Shown here in pieces: positions 26,400 through 34,303 of a stretch of 64,000 nt of DNA. Source of the stretch: Halorubrum sp. GN11_10-6_MGM (GTDB taxonomy: Archaea > Halobacteriota > Halobacteria > Halobacteriales > Haloferacaceae); contig NZ_SGUC01000005.1 of NCBI RefSeq assembly GCF_005435165.1, positions 84,578 to 148,577 on the forward strand, given 5' to 3'. Each line of letters starts with the position of its first letter. Within the stretch, counting starts at the first letter, position 1. Made by a program: the position numbers and the translations under genes. The notes under the pieces are model-generated. The model saw nothing but the letters and a program-made list of their open reading frames with translations. It was not told where the DNA came from and did not search any database.

Positions 26400-26630
26400 T
26401 GTCACACTGGCGCGCGCAGGCGCGCGAGGGAGTCGGACCGGCGCGACTGCGCCGGTCCGACGAGGCTGGGGAGGCGTGAGGTGCTGTGCGGGGCGGTTCG
26501 GGCGGGACTCGAAGGGGCAGTCGCGAGGCGGGCGCAGGGGACGCAAGCACCGCAGGGAGCGAACGGAGTGAGCGACCGAGGAGCACAGCGAGCGTGCGCC
26601 CGCCTCGCAACTGGGGCTTCGGAGGGATTC
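26400..26630 (+). repeat. Dispersed structured element, copy B (full length)
   Basis: This intergenic stretch contains, in order, a GC-rich hairpin (CGCGC/GCGCG, 26411-26426), GCGAGGGA, a perfect 13-bp stem starting GTCGGACCGGCGC (26432-26461), the core CGAGGCTGGGGAGG...GTGAGGTGCTGTGCGG (26461-26491), a perfect 14-bp stem GCGAGGCGGGCGCA with TGCGCCCGCCTCGC, and the 3' box AACTGGGGCTTCGGAGG near 26610. No convincing gene overlaps it. It occupies most of the gap between the CPBP protease and panB; TGATAAACGAGC follows at about 26646. Confidence 0.75.
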
Positions 26631-26710
26631 ACGTCGACCGGCGATTGATAAACGAGCGGCCGAGACTTCGATCGTCTCCGAACCGGCGCCGGGTGCGTGG
26701 TATCGAGCGC

Positions 26711-27517
26711 TCAGTACAGGTCGTCCAACTCCTCCTCGACGTGCGAGTGCTCTTCCGCCGGGAACTCGCCGTTCGTCACGGCCTCCTTGTACGTCTCGAC
26801 GGCGTCGACCATCTCCGTCCGCACGTCGCCGAACCGCTTCGCGAACGGCGGCGACCACTCGCCGAGGCCGACCGCGTCGTTGATCACCAGCACCTGTCCG
26901 TCGCAGTCGGGGCCGGCACCGATGCCGATCGTCGGTATCTCCAGCGCCTCCGTCACCGCGCCCGCGAGGTTCGACGGGACGTGCTCCAACACGAGCGCGA
27001 ACGCCCCGGCGTCGGCGTGGGCGCCCGCCAGATCGATTATCTCCTCGGCGGCGTCCTGCTCGGTCCCCTGCCGGGTGTACCCGCCGAGCCGGTTCACGTG
27101 CTGGGGGGTCAAGCCGAGGTGCGCCATCACGGGGATCCCGACCTCCGCCATCCTGCGCGTCGTCTCGACGGTGTGCGGGCCGCTCTCGATCTTCACCGCG
27201 TCGGCGTTCGCCTCCTTCAGCAGCCGGCCCGCGTTCCGGACCGACTCGGCCTCGTCGACGCCGAAGGTGAGGAACGGCATGTCGGCGACGACGAGGGCGT
27301 CGTCGGTCGCGCGCGCCACGGCCGCGGTCCGGCTCGCGACCTCGTCGAACGTGACGGGGAGCGTGGAGTCGTAGCCGAGGGCGGCGTTGCCCATGCTGTC
27401 GCCGACGAGAATGACGTCGATTCCCGCCTCGTCGACGATCGCCGCCGTCGGGGCGTCGTAGGCGGTCAGCATCGTGATCGGATCGTCGCCGTCCCGCAGT
27501 CCCCTCGTCGTGGTCAT
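26711..27517 (-). CDS. panB: 3-methyl-2-oxobutanoate hydroxymethyltransferase
   Basis: This 268-residue (beta/alpha)8 enzyme transfers a hydroxymethyl group from methylene-THF (or methylene-H4MPT in archaea) to ketoisovalerate, giving ketopantoate for coenzyme A synthesis. Family motifs: MLTAYDAPTAAIVDEAGIDVILVGDSMGN, VVADMPFLTFG, the active-site KIESG region, VMAHLGLTPQHVNRLGGY and FALVLEHVPSNLA. The final 15 residues are acidic. It starts at the ATG at 27517 and stands alone. Confidence 0.96.
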   Translation of the reverse strand: MTTTRGLRDGDDPITMLTAYDAPTAAIVDEAGIDVILVGDSMGNAALGYDSTLPVTFDEVASRTAAVARATDDALVVADMPFLTFGVDEAESVRNAGRLLKEANADAVKIESGPHTVETTRRMAEVGIPVMAHLGLTPQHVNRLGGYTRQGTEQDAAEEIIDLAGAHADAGAFALVLEHVPSNLAGAVTEALEIPTIGIGAGPDCDGQVLVINDAVGLGEWSPPFAKRFGDVRTEMVDAVETYKEAVTNGEFPAEEHSHVEEELDDLY

Positions 27518-27728
27518 GCCTCGGAGTCACCCCCGCGACGCCGTAAAATCGTCGGGAACCGGAAAGCGAGCGCGACGGCGAACCGGCGGCCCCGACGAAC
27601 CGGCGGCCCCGGCGGACCGGCAGCGACGGCGCTGGCGCCGACTTCCCCCGGGTTCCGGAGACGACCCACGCCGCGTTCTGCCGACGACGACCGCCACCGA
27701 TTTGCCGCTCCGCCGCGGAGTCCGTGGC

Positions 27729-28109
27729 GTGCAACCAGTCGAGCGGGCCGAGTACGAGGGGGTCGACTACGCGTGGGTGATGCAGACGACGTTCGTCGTC
27801 ACCATCCTCGTCGGCGCCCCCGTCGTGGCCCTGCTGTCGACCGCCGTCACCCTCGACTCGTGGGGGGCGCGCGCCGCGTTCGCGGTCCGGGTCGGCGCGC
27901 CCATCTGGTTCGTCACCGCCGTCGCCGTCGCGCTGTACGCGAGGCGGACCGAGGCCGGCGACGGCGGGAGCGGTGAGAGTGGGAGTAGCGAGAACGGGAG
28001 CGGTGAGAGTGGGAGTAGCGAGAACGGGAGCGGCGACACCGACGAGGCGGACGCTGAGGACGCGGGCAAGAGCGCTGCGGAGCCGGACGAAGCCGAAAAA
28101 CCCGATTGA
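27729..28109 (+). CDS. Two-helix membrane protein with repetitive tail
   Basis: From a GTG at 27729 this 126-residue protein has a short N-terminus (VQPVERAEYEGVDYAWVM), two membrane helices (about 20-42 and 55-75) and a low-complexity hydrophilic tail. The tail is built from a 30-bp DNA tandem repeat (27965-28024 plus a partial unit) encoding a Gly/Ser/Glu/Asn decapeptide twice. The N-terminal part resembles the haloarchaeal DUF5822 family as I remember it; this is tentative. Function is unknown. Confidence 0.65.
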   Translation: MQPVERAEYEGVDYAWVMQTTFVVTILVGAPVVALLSTAVTLDSWGARAAFAVRVGAPIWFVTAVAVALYARRTEAGDGGSGESGSSENGSGESGSSENGSGDTDEADAEDAGKSAAEPDEAEKPD

Positions 28110-28143
28110 AGCGCCCGATTCGTTCTGGTTTTCTGACGGACCG

Positions 28144-28731
28144 TCACTCGGCGAGCAGGTCAGCGACCCACGCGAAATCGACGCCGCCGCGCTCGGCGGC
28201 GACCGCGTCGGTCTCCGAGTCGCCGACGAACAGCGCGTCCTGGGGGGCGGCGCCGAGCCGGTCGATCGCCGCGAGCAGCGACTCCGGGTCCGGCTTGTGG
28301 GTCTCGACGGTGTCGCGGCCGACGATCGCGTCCGAGACCAAGGCGTCGCCGAGGCCGTGCGTCTCGACCGCGATCCGACACGCCTCCTCGCAGTTGAGCG
28401 AGCAGACCCCCGCCGGCGGGTGGGAGGCGGCGCGGTCGGCGGTCGGCGTCGCGAGTCGGTCGCCGAGCGGGAGGCGGGTCGAGTCGCGGGCGCCGGGGCG
28501 CTCGTGGAGCGCGATCGCCTCCTCGACCTCGGTCCGGATCCCGTAGTCGTCGGCCGCGCCGAGGAGCCCCCACAGCTCCTCGGTCGGCGGGATGAGCGCG
28601 TGCTCAGCGTACGCGTCGAGGACCGCGTCCGCGACCGCGCCCCAGTCGACCGCGAGCTCGACGAGCGTGCCGTCGAGGTCGTAGACGACCGCCTCGTAGC
28701 CGGCGAGCCGGGGGCCAATCCGGTCGGTCAC
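28144..28731 (-). CDS. HAD-superfamily hydrolase
   Basis: This 195-residue protein has the HAD motifs: motif I VVYDLDGTLVEL (two Asp), motif II in the region VCSLNCEEACRIAVE, motif III Lys in THKPDPESL and motif IV FVGDSETDAVAA. It resembles phosphoglycolate phosphatase-type enzymes, so a small phosphorylated metabolite is the likely substrate. The start is a GTG overlapping the acyl-CoA dehydrogenase stop by four bases (GTGA), so it is the second gene of that operon. Confidence 0.88.
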   Translation of the reverse strand: MTDRIGPRLAGYEAVVYDLDGTLVELAVDWGAVADAVLDAYAEHALIPPTEELWGLLGAADDYGIRTEVEEAIALHERPGARDSTRLPLGDRLATPTADRAASHPPAGVCSLNCEEACRIAVETHGLGDALVSDAIVGRDTVETHKPDPESLLAAIDRLGAAPQDALFVGDSETDAVAAERGGVDFAWVADLLAE

Positions 28732-29900
28732 TCGCCGAACACCCCCCGGGCGATGATCGTCTTCTGGATCTCGGTCGTCCCCTCGTAGATCTCCGTGATC
28801 TTCGCGTCGCGGTAGAGCCGCTCGACGTCGAACTCGGTCGTGTAGCCGTAACCGCCGTGGATCTGGACCGCCTCGTTCGTCACCGACATCGCGGCCTCGC
28901 TGGCGCGGTACTTCGCCTTCGAGGCGGCGACGCGGTAGTCCTCGCCCGCCTCGGCCTGTCGACACGCCTCGCGGACGAGCAGCCGCGCCGCCGACACGTC
29001 GGTCGCCATCTCCGCGAGCTTGTGCCGGATCGTCTGGATGTCGGCGATCGGGCGGTCGAACTGCTCGCGCTCGGTCGCGTACGATTTCGCCTCGTCCAGC
29101 GCGGCCTGCGCCACCCCGACCGCCTGCGCCGCGATCCCGATCCGGCCCTCGGTGAGCGTCCGGAACGCGGCCGAGAGCCCCTTCCCCGGCTCGGTGAGTC
29201 GGTTCTCGGCCGGGACCCGGCAGCCGTCGAAGCTGATGCCGGTCGTGTCCGACGCGCGGAGCCCGAGCTTCTCCTCCTTCTTGCCGACCTCGAAGCCGTC
29301 GGTGTCCGCGGGGACGAGGAACTGGGTGATCGCGTCGTCATCGGGCTCCCGGTCCGGGTCGTCAACCTTCGCGAAGACGATCGCGACGCCGCCGCGGTTC
29401 CCGTTCGTGATCCACTGCTTCTCGCCGTTCAGGGCGTACTCGTCGGTCTCGGGGTCGTACGTCGCTGTCGTCGACATCTCGGCCGGGTTCGAGCCGGCGT
29501 GCGGCTCGGAGAGACAGAACATCCCGACCGGGCGCCCGGTCTCGGCCATCTCGGGGAGCCACGCCTCGCGCTGCTCGTCCGTGCCGAACTCGGCGATACA
29601 GGAGGTTGCGAGACAGTGGACGGAGAGGGCGGTCGCGACCGCGAGCGACCCGTGCGCCAGCGCCTCGTTGACGACCGCGTAGGTCGTCTCGTCGGCACCG
29701 AACCCGCCGTACTCCTCCGGGACCGTCAGCCCCGTCAGGCCGAGTTCCGCGAGCTCGTCCCACACGTCCTCCGGGAACGTCTCCGTCTCGTCCGCCTCGG
29801 CCGCGGTCGGCCGGACCTCCTCGGCCGCGAACTCCGCGACGAGGTCGCGGACCGCCTGCTGTTCGTCGGTGAGCGCCGAGCCGACGCGTGCTCCGGTCAT
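28728..29900 (-). CDS. Acyl-CoA dehydrogenase
   Basis: This 390-residue flavoprotein introduces the alpha-beta double bond in acyl-CoA during fatty-acid or branched-chain catabolism. Family signatures are clear: GLTGLTVPEEYGGFGAD, FCLSEPHAGSN, the FAD-binding W-I-T-N-G segment, QIHGGYGYTTEFDVERLYRDAKITEIYEGTTEIQ with the catalytic Glu in Y-E-G-T, and a final RGVFGE. Its length is normal for the family. It overlaps the HAD gene by four bases. The exact acyl chain preference cannot be read. Confidence 0.94.
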   Translation of the reverse strand: MTGARVGSALTDEQQAVRDLVAEFAAEEVRPTAAEADETETFPEDVWDELAELGLTGLTVPEEYGGFGADETTYAVVNEALAHGSLAVATALSVHCLATSCIAEFGTDEQREAWLPEMAETGRPVGMFCLSEPHAGSNPAEMSTTATYDPETDEYALNGEKQWITNGNRGGVAIVFAKVDDPDREPDDDAITQFLVPADTDGFEVGKKEEKLGLRASDTTGISFDGCRVPAENRLTEPGKGLSAAFRTLTEGRIGIAAQAVGVAQAALDEAKSYATEREQFDRPIADIQTIRHKLAEMATDVSAARLLVREACRQAEAGEDYRVAASKAKYRASEAAMSVTNEAVQIHGGYGYTTEFDVERLYRDAKITEIYEGTTEIQKTIIARGVFGE

Positions 29901-29944
29901 GTCACCGCCTTCGGACCCTCACCGAAAAAGGTGAGCGATCGGCC

Positions 29945-30036
29945 GAGTGGAAGGCGGGGCTGGTGGAAGGCGAGGCCGGTGGAAAGCGGGGCCGGTGGAA
30001 GGCGAGGCCGAGTGGAAGGAGAGGCGAGTGGAAAGC
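29945..30036 (+). repeat. 16-17 bp tandem repeat (minisatellite)
   Basis: Five complete units of GTGGAAGGCGAGGCCG-like sequence and a sixth partial unit lie between the AIR-synthase-like gene and the acyl-CoA dehydrogenase. The units alternate GGCGGGG and GGCGAGG types. The array ends two bases before the stop codon of the AIR-synthase-like gene, so it would lie in that gene's 3' untranslated region. Confidence 0.85.
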
Positions 30037-30038
30037 GT

Positions 30039-31034
30039 CTACGCCCGCGCCTCCCACAGGGGGTACAGCTCGTCTCGGGGCGGCTCGGAGAGCGTCTCGC
30101 CGTCGATCCGGACGGTTCCGGGAGGTGCCGCCTCGGTCGGGGGTTCCACCGAACCGATCGCCGCGCCCTCGATCCCGACCGCGTCGAGCACGCCGAGCGC
30201 GTCGTCGACCCGCTCCGGCGGGACCGCGGCCAGCAGCGCGCCGGAGCCGAACGTCGCGAGCGGGTCGACGCCGAGGGCGTCACAGCAGGCCCGCGTCTCG
30301 GGACGGACCGGGACAGCGTCGCGGTCGACGGCGAAGACGGTCTCGCTCGCCGACGCGGTCTCGACGAGGGCGGTCGCCGCACCGCCCTCGGTCGGGTCGT
30401 GGAGCGCGGTCGCCGCGTCCCGGACCGCTGCGGCGTCGGGGACGACGCTCACCTCGTCGAGGAAGTCGGCCGCGGCGTCGAGCGTCGCGGCCGGGACCCC
30501 CGCCTCGCGGCACTCCTCGCGGAAGTCGGTCGCGAGGATCGCGGTCGCCTCGATCCCCGCGCCCTTGGTGAGCAGGAGGCGGTCCCCGGGCTCGGCACCG
30601 CCGCTCGACACGAAACGGTCCGTCGTTCCCATCGCCGTCATCGAACAGAGCGGGCGGTCGAGCGCGTCGAGCACCTCGGTGTGGCCACCGACGACCGACA
30701 CCCCGAGATCGCGCGCCGTCGCGTCGACCTGCTCGGCGACGGTCCGCAGGCGGTCCGGGTCGTCGTCGGGCAGGAAGAGCGTGTGGGTGAGCCACCGCGG
30801 GTCGGCGCCGCTGGCGGCGACGTCGTTACAGGCGACGTGGACCGCTAACGTTCCGACCGACTCGGCCGCCAGCGAGAGGGGATCGGCCGCGACCACCAGC
30901 GTCCCCGCGGCGCCGGCCAAGTCGATCGCGGCCGCGTCCTCGCCGTAGGCGGGCCCCTGCCGCACCGCCGGGTCCGCCGCGCCGGTGGCCGCGAGCGCCG
31001 CCGCGAGCGCGTCGGGGCCCAGCTTCCCGGTCAT
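30039..31034 (-). CDS. AIR-synthase-like ATP-binding protein (PurM/HypE/ThiL fold)
   Basis: This 331-residue protein has the PurM-type fold: an N-terminal half with GEDAAAID, TLVVAADPLSL, AVHVACNDVAASGADPRWL and SVVGGHTEV, and a C-terminal half with PGDRLLLTKGAGIEATAIL and LHDPTEGGAATALVE. Family members (PurM, ThiL, HypE, SelD) use ATP to activate an oxygen, but the lack of other pathway genes leaves the reaction open. Its ATG overlaps the stop of the alanyl-tRNA editing gene by four bases. The family is often encoded as a stand-alone AIR synthase in archaea. Confidence 0.8.
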   Translation of the reverse strand: MTGKLGPDALAAALAATGAADPAVRQGPAYGEDAAAIDLAGAAGTLVVAADPLSLAAESVGTLAVHVACNDVAASGADPRWLTHTLFLPDDDPDRLRTVAEQVDATARDLGVSVVGGHTEVLDALDRPLCSMTAMGTTDRFVSSGGAEPGDRLLLTKGAGIEATAILATDFREECREAGVPAATLDAAADFLDEVSVVPDAAAVRDAATALHDPTEGGAATALVETASASETVFAVDRDAVPVRPETRACCDALGVDPLATFGSGALLAAVPPERVDDALGVLDAVGIEGAAIGSVEPPTEAAPPGTVRIDGETLSEPPRDELYPLWEARA

Positions 31035-32266
31035 CGCTCCCGGAGCCACGCCGCGACGGCCTCGGGGTCGGCGTCGAGGCCGCCGCCCTGCGCGAACGTC
31101 GGGCCGCCGCCCCCGCCGCCGCCGAACTCGTCGGTGACCGCGCCGACGACGTCGCCCGCGTCGATTTCGGTGTCGGCGTCGACCGCGTCGCCGTCCGCCG
31201 CGACGACGACGAACGGGGCGTCGCCGGTCCCGACCGCGGCGAGGGCGTGGGGGGCGTCGTCGCCCGCGATCGCCTCGGTCGCCGGCTCCCGGAGTTCGTT
31301 CGGGTCGGCGTCGTCGACGGTGCCGATCGCCCACCGCGCGCCGTCGACCTCGGTGACCGGGAGGTCGCGCAGGCGGGCGCCGAGCAGTTCCTCGCGGGCG
31401 TCCCGCAGGTCCGACTCCAGCCGGTCGGCCTCGTCGCGGAGCCGGGAGACCGCGTCCGGGAGGTCGCCGACGCGCGCGTCGAGCGTCGTCGCGGCGTCGA
31501 GCGCCGCGGCGTGGACCGCGCCGAGCTCGTCGATGGCTGTCGGGCCGACCGCGAACTCGACGCGAGTGACGCCCTCGCCGGGGTTCGACCGCTCCAGCAC
31601 CGCGACCGGGCCGATCTCGGCGGTGTTCGAGACGTGCGTGCCGCCGCAGGCGGCGACGTCCCAAGGGTCGTCGCTCTCGCCGACCGTCACGACTCGGACC
31701 GCGTCGCCGCTCATCGCGCCCTCCTCGGTCTTGGTGTTGAACGCGATGCCGTCGATTTCGCGGGCCGCCTCGGCCGAGTGGGTCGCCCACGAGACGGGCA
31801 GCGAGTCCCAGACGGCGCGGTTGGCGAGCCGCTCCAGCTCGATCAGGTCCTCGTCGCCGAGCGGCTCGGCGGTCGTCAGGTCGACGCGGACCTTCGTCTG
31901 CGAGATGTCGAACCCGGCGTAGCCGAGGTCGTCGGCGATCCGACGCGCGGCGCCGTACAGCACGTGCGAGGCGGTGTGCGCCCGAGCGCAGTAGGTGCGG
32001 AAGGCGTCGTCGATCAGGCCCGCGACCTCGTCGCCGGGCGCGAGGTCGACGGCCGCGTCGCCGTCGAGCAGGTGGACGACCGCGCCGTCGCGCTCGACCA
32101 CGTCGGCGACGACGTGGCCGTCGAGGGTGCCCCTGTCGGCGGGCTGTCCCCCCGACTCGGGGTAGAAGTACGTCTCGTCGAGGACGACCTCGCGGTCGTC
32201 GACGGACTCGACCGTCGCTTCGAACTCCCGGACCGTCGGCTCGGCCGGCGCGCGTGACGCGGTCAT
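31031..32266 (-). CDS. Alanyl-tRNA editing protein (AlaX-L type)
   Basis: This 411-residue protein is a trans-editing factor that hydrolyses Ser or Gly mischarged on tRNA-Ala. It has the N-terminal OB-like part (TYFYPESGGQPADRGTL), the zinc-site motifs HTASHVL and CGGTHVSNTAEIG, then a helical linker and a C-terminal DHHA1-type domain ending in a glycine-rich loop and GPTFAQGGG. It corresponds to the editing and C-Ala halves of AlaRS without the aminoacylation domain. Downstream the AIR-synthase-like gene overlaps it by four bases. Confidence 0.92.
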   Translation of the reverse strand: MTASRAPAEPTVREFEATVESVDDREVVLDETYFYPESGGQPADRGTLDGHVVADVVERDGAVVHLLDGDAAVDLAPGDEVAGLIDDAFRTYCARAHTASHVLYGAARRIADDLGYAGFDISQTKVRVDLTTAEPLGDEDLIELERLANRAVWDSLPVSWATHSAEAAREIDGIAFNTKTEEGAMSGDAVRVVTVGESDDPWDVAACGGTHVSNTAEIGPVAVLERSNPGEGVTRVEFAVGPTAIDELGAVHAAALDAATTLDARVGDLPDAVSRLRDEADRLESDLRDAREELLGARLRDLPVTEVDGARWAIGTVDDADPNELREPATEAIAGDDAPHALAAVGTGDAPFVVVAADGDAVDADTEIDAGDVVGAVTDEFGGGGGGGPTFAQGGGLDADPEAVAAWLRER

Positions 32267-32330
32267 TGCCGGGTCGTGGGCGCGGGCGGATAAATAGGTG
32301 ACCGGCGCGTGAGAACGTATAAACGAACCG

Positions 32331-32665
32331 CGGTGCGGTCGGCGCGTGCCTGCGAGCGCCCGTCAGGGCGCGAAGCCAGCACGCGCGAGGGAGTCGCGAA
32401 CGGAGGGCGACCGAAGGGAGCCCGGAGGGAGCGACGAGGCTGGGGAGGCGTGAGGTGCGGTGCCGTGCGGGGCGGGATTCGAAGGGGCAGTCGCGAGGCG
32501 GGCGCAGGCGACGTAAGCACCGCAACGAAGGAGCGACAGCGACTGAGTGAGGAGCGCAACGAGCGTGCGTCCACCTCGCGACTGGGGCTTCGGGGGTGTT
32601 CGTGTCGCTCGACCGGTTATCACCCGCACCATCGTACAGCCGAGCGACTGGGGATTCGGCGGTGT
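32331..32665 (+). repeat. Dispersed structured element, copy C (full length with extra 3' box)
   Basis: This copy has 5' GCGGTGCGGTCGGCGCGTGCC, hairpin GCGCCC-GTCA-GGGCGC (32356-32371), GCGAGGGAGTCGC, a second stem closed by GTCGC/GCGAC with inner GGGC/GCCC, the core CGAGGCTGGGGAGG (from 32435), the long third stem GTCGCGAGGCGGGCGCA/TGCGTCCACCTCGCGAC with one mismatch and one G-U pair, and the 3' box GACTGGGGCTTCGGGGG. A second copy of the 3' box (GACTGGGGATTCGGCGG) follows at about 32644. It fills the gap before dodecin; ACGTATAAACGAACC lies at its 5' edge. Confidence 0.75.
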
Positions 32666-32711
32666 GCGCGGCGATCGGTCAGTAATAAAACGAGGCAGGC
32701 CGCCCGGTCTC

Positions 32712-32912
32712 TCAGCCCTCCAGCTCGAACGCGACCTCGACTTCGGCCTGATACTCGCGGTCGGCCGCGCCGTCTAACTCGACGCCGAACTCCTCGACCT
32801 CGGCCCAGTAGACGTTGTCGAGGGTGTCCTCGGCGCGGTCGATGGCGTCGTCGGCCGCGGCGTCGAAGCTCTCCTCGCTCGTCCCAATCAGCGTGATCTT
32901 CTTAAAGACCAT
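32712..32912 (-). CDS. Dodecin, flavin-storage protein
   Basis: This 66-residue protein matches haloarchaeal dodecin from end to end ([30 protein letters not shown]). Dodecin forms a hollow dodecamer that binds riboflavin or lumichrome pairs. The stacking Trp36 and the flavin-contacting Gln55 are both conserved. A TATA-like box GTATTTTTAA lies about 30 bases upstream of the ATG. It is monocistronic. Storage and photoprotection of flavins are the known family role. Confidence 0.96.
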   Translation of the reverse strand: MVFKKITLIGTSEESFDAAADDAIDRAEDTLDNVYWAEVEEFGVELDGAADREYQAEVEVAFELEG

Positions 32913-32940
32913 GTCACGTGCTGATACGACGCACGGGGAG

Positions 32941-32950
32941 TTAAAAATAC
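32941..32950 (-). promoter_or_regulatory. TATA box of the dodecin gene
   Basis: On the minus strand this reads GTATTTTTAA, 29-38 bases before the dodecin ATG and the only AT-rich stretch nearby. Its role is inferred from position. Confidence 0.55.
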
Positions 32951-33028
32951 GCGTCGAGGAGCGACCGCGAGACGGCGTTACCGCCCGCGCGGACTCTCGC
33001 GCCGAGTCGGCGGACTCTCGGACCGGCC

Positions 33029-33367
33029 TTACGGGCTCCCGGGCGCGCCTTCCATCACCGCGAACTCCTCGCCGTCGCGCTCAATGCCGATGACCGCCCA
33101 GTCGTAGGGCGGTTTCGCGGAGACGAGCCGCTCTTGGAGGTCGTTCGCGCGGTCGCGCCACGTGACGAAACACCGGAGCCGCGGCGCGTCGCCCCCGTCT
33201 GCGAGATACGGGTCGAGATCGTCGTCGTCCAGACACAGCACCGTCACGAACACGCGCCGCCACTTGCGTTCCGCGACGAACTCTCGTCCGCCCTCGGAGA
33301 CGGTGTAACCCAGTTCGCGGAAGACGTCTCTGGCCTCGGTCGTCGGGGGGATGCTCGCAGTGGCCAT
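33029..33367 (-). CDS. Conserved haloarchaeal protein of unknown function
   Basis: This 112-residue soluble protein has no membrane segment or signal peptide. It begins with [23 protein letters not shown] text ([19 protein letters not shown]), has a basic patch ([15 protein letters not shown]) and ends [19 protein letters not shown]. It resembles a family I know only as a DUF (DUF7116, from memory and tentative). No catalytic motif is evident. It is monocistronic, followed by a small zinc-ribbon gene upstream on the same strand. Confidence 0.7.
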   Translation of the reverse strand: MATASIPPTTEARDVFRELGYTVSEGGREFVAERKWRRVFVTVLCLDDDDLDPYLADGGDAPRLRCFVTWRDRANDLQERLVSAKPPYDWAVIGIERDGEEFAVMEGAPGSP

Positions 33368-33512
33368 CTACCTCGAAGTTCGGCACCATCCGTGATAAAC
33401 TTTCCCACGATTTCGCGCGGAGAGAATCGGACGTCCGTCCGAGACGGCCATCAGAACCGTCGAGACGCCGCTTCAACCGACCGTTCGTTCGCCGGAAGCG
33501 ACTGCCGGAGGC

Positions 33513-33758
33513 TCACTCGTGGGCCGCGTCCCACTCGTCCGGCTTGCGGAGGTTCCCGCACTCGGTACACTGAATCCGGCCCATCGTGTCCATCGCCGTG
33601 TCGAACGAACCGCAGTTGCCACAGCGGAACCCCCACCGCGACTCGCCCGCCTCGTCCGCGAACACGAGGTAGAAGGGGCCGTCCGCGCCGCGCTCGGTGC
33701 GCGACCGGTCGGTGTACACGCGTTCGCCGCTCGGCGTCGTCGACGCTTCCAGAGTCAT
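33513..33758 (-). CDS. Small zinc-ribbon protein (DUF5816-like)
   Basis: This 81-residue protein has two Cys pairs, C-G-N-C and C-T-E-C, in the segment RWGFRCGNCGSFDTAMDTMGRIQC followed by GNLRKPDEWDAAHE, which I recognise as the haloarchaeal DUF5816 type. It is probably a cytoplasmic single zinc ribbon that binds protein or nucleic acid. No operon partner overlaps it. The C-terminal WDAAHE is very characteristic. Confidence 0.8.
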   Translation of the reverse strand: MTLEASTTPSGERVYTDRSRTERGADGPFYLVFADEAGESRWGFRCGNCGSFDTAMDTMGRIQCTECGNLRKPDEWDAAHE

Positions 33759-33842
33759 GGCGACCCGTATACCCCCGAGCGACTTAAGCGGCGGACTCGG
33801 AAGTCCGGGGAAAGAGAGAAAACTCGAACCGCGAGCGGACCG

Positions 33843-34217
33843 CTACGTTCGGAACGACTCGCCGCAGCCGCACTCGGAGACGACGTTCGGGTTCTCGACC
33901 TCGAACCCGGCCGCCTGAAGGCCGTGTTCGTAGTCGAGCGTGCTCCCGCCGATGTAGTTCTTGCTCGCCGGATCGACGAACACCCGGAGTCCGTGGTGTT
34001 CCACGACGAGGTCGTCCGCTTCCGGTTCGGTGTCGAAGCGCATCCCGTACGACAGCCCCGCGCAGCCGCCCTGCTGGACGAACAGCCGCAACCCCGCGAC
34101 GTCGGTGTCGAGCCCCTCGCCCTCCAGAAGGGAGAGCGCCTCCTCGGCGGCGTCGGGGGTCACCTCGATCGCCGGGTCGGTTCCTTCGGTCCCGGTGTCG
34201 GCCGGTTCGGTACTCAT
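33843..34217 (-). CDS. Iron-sulfur cluster assembly protein (IscA/HesB family)
   Basis: This 124-residue A-type carrier protein delivers Fe-S clusters to target proteins. It has IEVTPDAAEEALSLLEGEGL, LRLFVQQGGCAGLSYGMRFD and the C-terminal C-G-C-G-E-S-F, giving the three ligand cysteines. An acidic N-terminal extension of about 18 residues is present. The ATG at 34217 was chosen because the frame upstream is a shadow of the MscS gene. It lies 86 bases after that gene on the same strand. Confidence 0.93.
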   Translation of the reverse strand: MSTEPADTGTEGTDPAIEVTPDAAEEALSLLEGEGLDTDVAGLRLFVQQGGCAGLSYGMRFDTEPEADDLVVEHHGLRVFVDPASKNYIGGSTLDYEHGLQAAGFEVENPNVVSECGCGESFRT

Positions 34218-34303
34218 GCGAACGCGTTCGGTACGGACACTCAAAACCCTGCCGGCGGAAGCGATCCGCTCGATCGACAGCCGTGGCCCTCGGAGACGCC
34301 CGC

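Noticed and set aside
26379..26648. Small open frames inside the dispersed element copies
   Set aside because: They differ in frame and length between copies and follow stem sequences; the conservation is at the nucleotide/structure level, not protein.
26298..28718. An 806-residue open frame on the minus strand
   Set aside because: It crosses panB and the structured repeat in another frame, is very Arg-rich and contains no domain.
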